In this document: one piece after another, positions 5,044 to 7,916 of the stretch | How positions within the stretch are numbered: position 1 is the first letter of the stretch | Layout of the letters: every line of letters begins with the position of its first letter | From: Chitinophaga pinensis | GTDB lineage: Bacteria > Bacteroidota > Bacteroidia > SXHM01 | Assembly: GCA_945889235.1 (NCBI GenBank) | Contig: CAMDBK010000134.1 | Location: 1-7,916 of the forward strand | Length of the DNA: 7,916 nt | Direction: 5' to 3' | Translations under genes and position numbers: made by a program | The notes under the pieces: generated by a model | Seen by the model: the letters and a program-made list of their open reading frames with translations, nothing else | Database searches by the model: none | Told to the model about the DNA's origin: nothing

Positions 5044-6882
5044 ATGTGTGGAATTGTAGCTTATATTGGCAATAAAGAAGCGTACCCTATTTTAATAAAA
5101 GGCTTGCACCGCCTTGAATACCGCGGTTACGACAGTGCCGGAATTGCATTAATGAACGGAAGTTTAAATGTTTACAAATGCAAAGGAAAGATTGCCGACC
5201 TTGAAAACTTTGCAAAAGAAAAAAATAAATCAGGGAACCTGGGAATGGGTCATACACGCTGGGCAACGCATGGCGCACCCAATGACGTAAATGCACATCC
5301 TCATACTTCACAGGATGGAAAAATCACCATTATTCATAATGGAATTATAGAAAACTATCACGCCCTTAAAGAAGAGCTGAAAAGTCGCGGCCATATTTTT
5401 CATAGTGATACCGACACCGAAGTTTTAGTTCACCTTATTGAAGATATTAAGAAAAACGAAAAGACTGACCTTGCTGAATCTGTAAGAATAGCTTTGAATC
5501 AGGTTTTCGGGGCTTATGCAATTGTTGTAATTTCTTCTGACGAGCCCAACCAGATGATTGGCGCTAAAAAAGGAAGTCCAATGGTTGTGGGGATAGGAAC
5601 AGATGAATTTTTTCTTGCTTCTGATGCAACACCAATAGTGGAATTCACCAAAAATGTAGTTTACCTGGAAGATGAAGAAATAGCAATCATCAAAAGAGGC
5701 GAAGAACTGAAAATTAAAACGATTAAGAATAAGGATAAAACCCCTTACGTACAGGAACTGGAAATGCATCTTGAAGCATTGGAGAAAGGCGGTTATGACC
5801 ATTTCATGCTGAAAGAAATTTATGAGCAACCACGTTCTATTAAAGATACAATGAGAGGGCGACTGAATGCTGAAAAAGGAATTGTAAGACTTGGCGGTTT
5901 GCGTGATTACGAACAAAAGATGATTAGTGCCGACCGCTTTATTATTGTAGGATGCGGAACTTCATGGCATGCCGGTTTGGTGGGCGAATACCTGATTGAA
6001 GACTTAGCACGTATTCCGGTTGAAGTGGAATATGCTTCGGAATTCCGTTACCGCAATCCAATTATTACAGAAAAAGATGTGGTGATAGCCATTTCACAAA
6101 GTGGTGAAACTGCAGATACACTTGCAGCAATTGAACTTGCAAAAAGCAAGGGTGCAACCATTATTGGAATTTGTAATGTTATTGGTTCTACCATTCCAAG
6201 AACAACGCATGCCGGTTCATACACACACGCAGGGCCCGAAATTGGTGTGGCATCTACAAAAGCATTCACTTCACAGGTTACGGTTTTAACGCTGATGGCA
6301 CTTTCACTTGGACGCAAAAAAGGAACAATTCCTGAATCGCGTTTTCAACAGTTGCTAAATGAATTTGAATTAATTCCATCTAAAGTTGAAAAATTATTAA
6401 AAGCCAATGACCAGATAAAATACATTGCCTCTATTTATAAAGACTCTCGCAATGCCCTATATCTTGGCAGAGGATATAATTTTCCTGTCGCGCTGGAAGG
6501 TGCGCTGAAACTGAAAGAAATTTCCTACATCCATGCAGAGGGCTACCCTGCTGCTGAAATGAAACACGGGCCCATTGCATTGATTGATGAAGAAATGCCG
6601 GTGATTTTTATTGCCACCAAAAAAGGGGCTTACGAAAAAGTAGTAAGCAATATTCAGGAAGTAAAAGCACGCAAAGGAAAAATTATTGCCATTGTTACCG
6701 AAGGCGACACAACCGTAAAAAGCATGGCAGATTTTGTAATTGAAATTCCGGAAACGGAAGAAGAATTTATGCCGATACTTTCCGTTATTCCATTGCAACT
6801 GCTCTCTTATCATATTGCCGTGATGCGCGGCTGTAATGTTGACCAGCCCCGTAATCTGGCTAAGGCAGTTACGGTAGAATAA
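5044..6882 (+). CDS. glmS: Glutamine--fructose-6-phosphate aminotransferase (isomerizing)
   Basis: GlmS makes glucosamine 6-phosphate from fructose 6-phosphate and glutamine, the first step towards UDP-GlcNAc for peptidoglycan and LPS. The 612-residue protein is complete. The N-terminal glutaminase domain (about 1-220) has the nucleophile Cys2, directly after the start Met, plus GHTRWATHG (69-77), AHPH (84-87), HNG (98-100) and SDTDTE (121-126). The first SIS domain has VGCGTSWHAG (302-311), SQSGET (351-356) and STKAFTSQ (404-411). The second has LKEISYIHAEG (490-500), with Glu492, and MKHGP (506-510), with His508. The tail is QPRNLAKAVTVE, carrying the catalytic Lys607. E. coli GlmS has 609 residues. 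Cys2 fixes the start codon. No glmS ribozyme can fit in the 24 bases between it and the DUF4270-like gene, so regulation probably follows the upstream promoter. Confidence 0.98.
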   Translation: MCGIVAYIGNKEAYPILIKGLHRLEYRGYDSAGIALMNGSLNVYKCKGKIADLENFAKEKNKSGNLGMGHTRWATHGAPNDVNAHPHTSQDGKITIIHNGIIENYHALKEELKSRGHIFHSDTDTEVLVHLIEDIKKNEKTDLAESVRIALNQVFGAYAIVVISSDEPNQMIGAKKGSPMVVGIGTDEFFLASDATPIVEFTKNVVYLEDEEIAIIKRGEELKIKTIKNKDKTPYVQELEMHLEALEKGGYDHFMLKEIYEQPRSIKDTMRGRLNAEKGIVRLGGLRDYEQKMISADRFIIVGCGTSWHAGLVGEYLIEDLARIPVEVEYASEFRYRNPIITEKDVVIAISQSGETADTLAAIELAKSKGATIIGICNVIGSTIPRTTHAGSYTHAGPEIGVASTKAFTSQVTVLTLMALSLGRKKGTIPESRFQQLLNEFELIPSKVEKLLKANDQIKYIASIYKDSRNALYLGRGYNFPVALEGALKLKEISYIHAEGYPAAEMKHGPIALIDEEMPVIFIATKKGAYEKVVSNIQEVKARKGKIIAIVTEGDTTVKSMADFVIEIPETEEEFMPILSVIPLQLLSYHIAVMRGCNVDQPRNLAKAVTVE

Positions 6883-6908
6883 TTTTTTTTCCTTTTTTAC
6901 TTGTAATT

Positions 6909-6927
6909 CCACAATAAATGTGGTTTT
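6909..6927 (+). terminator. Weak terminator candidate after glmS
   Basis: CCACA (6909-6913) and TGTGG (6919-6923) form a 5-bp stem with loop ATAAA, followed by TTTT and then A. It stands 26 bases after the glmS stop, in a T-rich stretch. The stem is short and the T-run weak, so termination may be partial. The following 120 bases, up to the next start, hold no convincing promoter; the best is TACCTTTC at 6963-6970, one base off the -7 consensus and with no -33 partner. Confidence 0.4.
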
Positions 6928-7048
6928 AATGTATCATTCTTAACCATAGAGCGTTATTTATTTACCTTTCATAGGGGTAACTGTTTTTTTAATTCAAAAA
7001 AATATAACTTACTCCCGCTTTTAAACCACTAATAATTATTCACTTACT

Positions 7049-7916
7049 ATGAAAAAGATTTACTTTTTGCTCAGTCTTATATTTTTAGGAATCGGCATTT
7101 TTACTTCAAACAAAGTTCAGGCTCAATTTTGCACGGCTTTTACATCAACACAAAATGCAACTTGTTACGGGTCATGCAACGGCTCAGCTACTGTAACATT
7201 TTTCTCTGGTGGCGGCTTTGGAACCCCAACCTATTCATGGAACACCAATCCGCCACAAACAACAGCTACTGCAAGTAATCTGTGTGCAGGAACATATACT
7301 GTTACCGTTACCGGTACTAATGGCTGCGTTGATGATGCAACAGTAACTATAACTCAGCCACAGGCTATTACTGCTTCAACTACACACACCAATGTAAGTT
7401 GCCACGGAGGAACAAACGGATCTGCAACAATTACTGTTAATGGAAGCGGAACCTATACTTATTCATGGAATACAAGCCCTGTACAAACTACACAAACTGC
7501 AAATAATCTTGCTGCGGGAACATACACCGTTGTTGCTACGCACACAAGCACAGGTTGTACTGTATCACAAACAGTTACTATTACTGAACCTCCTGCAATA
7601 AGTACCACTGTAACCTCAAGTCCTGCTCAATGCGGCCAGTCCAATGGGACAGCAACTGTTACAGCAAGCGGGGGAACCGGCAACCTCACTTACTATTGGA
7701 GTACAAATCCCGTACAAACAACACAAACAGCTACTGGGCTTGTAACCGGGACTTACACTGTTGGTGTAAGGGATGCTAATAATTGCATAACAACTGCTAC
7801 TGTAACAGTTTCCAGTACGGGAGGAGCAACTTTGACTATTTCATCTACAGGAAGTTTATGCCCTGGTGGAGCAAACGGAACAGCTACTGTAACTGCAACT
7901 GGGGGAGCACAGCCTT
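7049..7916 (+). CDS. Secreted SprB-repeat protein, N-terminal part (open at window end)
   Basis: An ATG at 7049 opens a frame that stays open for 289 codons to the window edge. A clear signal peptide (MKKIYFLLSL..., hydrophobic 4-18) ends with VQA before Gln26, the likely cleavage site. The mature part is rich in Thr, Ser and Gly and consists of tandem units of about 76-77 residues. Each has NGSATVT or NGTATVT, then Y(S/Y)W(N/S)T, QTTxTA, GTYTV and a Cys. This is the SprB-repeat pattern (PF13573) seen in gliding-motility adhesins and other large extracellular proteins of Bacteroidota. Such proteins usually leave the cell by the type IX secretion system via a C-terminal sorting domain, which would lie beyond the window. 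Total length and the exact role (adhesin, filament or other surface protein) cannot be judged. It follows glmS on the same strand after 166 bases and is functionally unrelated, so it is probably a separate transcript. Confidence 0.85.
   Translation, partial: MKKIYFLLSLIFLGIGIFTSNKVQAQFCTAFTSTQNATCYGSCNGSATVTFFSGGGFGTPTYSWNTNPPQTTATASNLCAGTYTVTVTGTNGCVDDATVTITQPQAITASTTHTNVSCHGGTNGSATITVNGSGTYTYSWNTSPVQTTQTANNLAAGTYTVVATHTSTGCTVSQTVTITEPPAISTTVTSSPAQCGQSNGTATVTASGGTGNLTYYWSTNPVQTTQTATGLVTGTYTVGVRDANNCITTATVTVSSTGGATLTISSTGSLCPGGANGTATVTATGGAQP
7133..7916 (+). repeat. Tandem SprB-type protein repeats, three full and one partial
   Basis: Units are approximately 7133-7369, 7370-7600, 7601-7825 and 7826 to the edge. 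The conserved Trp recurs at residues 64, 140 and 217, GTYTV at 81, 157 and 234, and the first Cys at 39, 118, 195 and 271, a spacing of 76-79. A second Cys recurs at 93, 170 and 246, so each unit carries a possible disulfide pair. Units 2 and 3 share PVQTTQTA, coded by nearly identical DNA. Unit 1 has extra Cys at 43 and 79. Confidence 0.85.

Noticed and set aside
5163..5180. A second copy of the TTTAAATG repeat arm, inside glmS
   Set aside because: The match is short and codes for ordinary GlmS residues (SLNVYK), so chance is sufficient.
5425..5916. Long open frame on the minus strand inside glmS
   Set aside because: It is antisense to a complete, highly conserved enzyme, and its translation shows no recognisable domain. 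The same holds for other antisense frames at 6048-6317 and 6457-6912.
6963..6970. TACCTTTC as a promoter for the SprB-repeat gene
   Set aside because: One base differs from TAnnTTTG and no TTTG or TTG lies at the right distance upstream.

Overview
The window looks like a chromosomal segment of a member of the Bacteroidota. Four things point there: an AT-rich sequence without clear Shine-Dalgarno sites; promoters of the TTTG / TAnnTTTG type used by this phylum; a DUF4270-type lipoprotein; and an SprB-repeat secreted protein. I cannot name the genus. Nothing here looks like a phage, plasmid, transposon, CRISPR array or RNA gene.

Layout. Positions 1-2548 (minus strand) carry a tight gene cluster. 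In transcription order it is panC, panD, a multi-pass membrane protein of the flippase-like / LPG_synthase_TM family, and the start of an RfaE2-type nucleotidyltransferase that runs off the left edge. panD and the membrane-protein gene overlap by 4 bases (TTGA), and the membrane-protein gene and the rfaE2-like gene overlap by 14 bases. At 2549-2795 is a divergent intergenic region with two back-to-back Bacteroidota-type promoters and a possible 19-codon leader ORF. Positions 2796-6882 (plus strand) carry a truncated GlgA-like protein, a rho-independent terminator that overlaps a promoter motif, a DUF4270-like lipoprotein, and glmS. From 7049 to the right edge runs the first 289 codons of a secreted protein built of SprB-type repeats. 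That gene is open at the window end.

How the genes fit together. PanD makes beta-alanine and PanC joins it to pantoate to give pantothenate, the coenzyme A precursor. GlmS makes glucosamine-6-phosphate for peptidoglycan and LPS. The RfaE2-like enzyme would activate heptose for LPS, and the flippase-like protein is probably an envelope-lipid protein. The locus therefore mixes cofactor supply with envelope building. From memory of Bacteroidota genomes, the order panD-panC / short glycogen synthase / DUF4270 / glmS recurs; I could not check this here.

The most unusual item is the GlgA-like protein. It keeps only the N-terminal half of a GT5 glycogen synthase and lacks the KxGGL substrate-binding motif, so it is unlikely to work as an ordinary glycogen synthase. 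The DUF4270 lipoprotein next to it also has no known function. The rest is mostly well-understood housekeeping, with some readable regulatory DNA.
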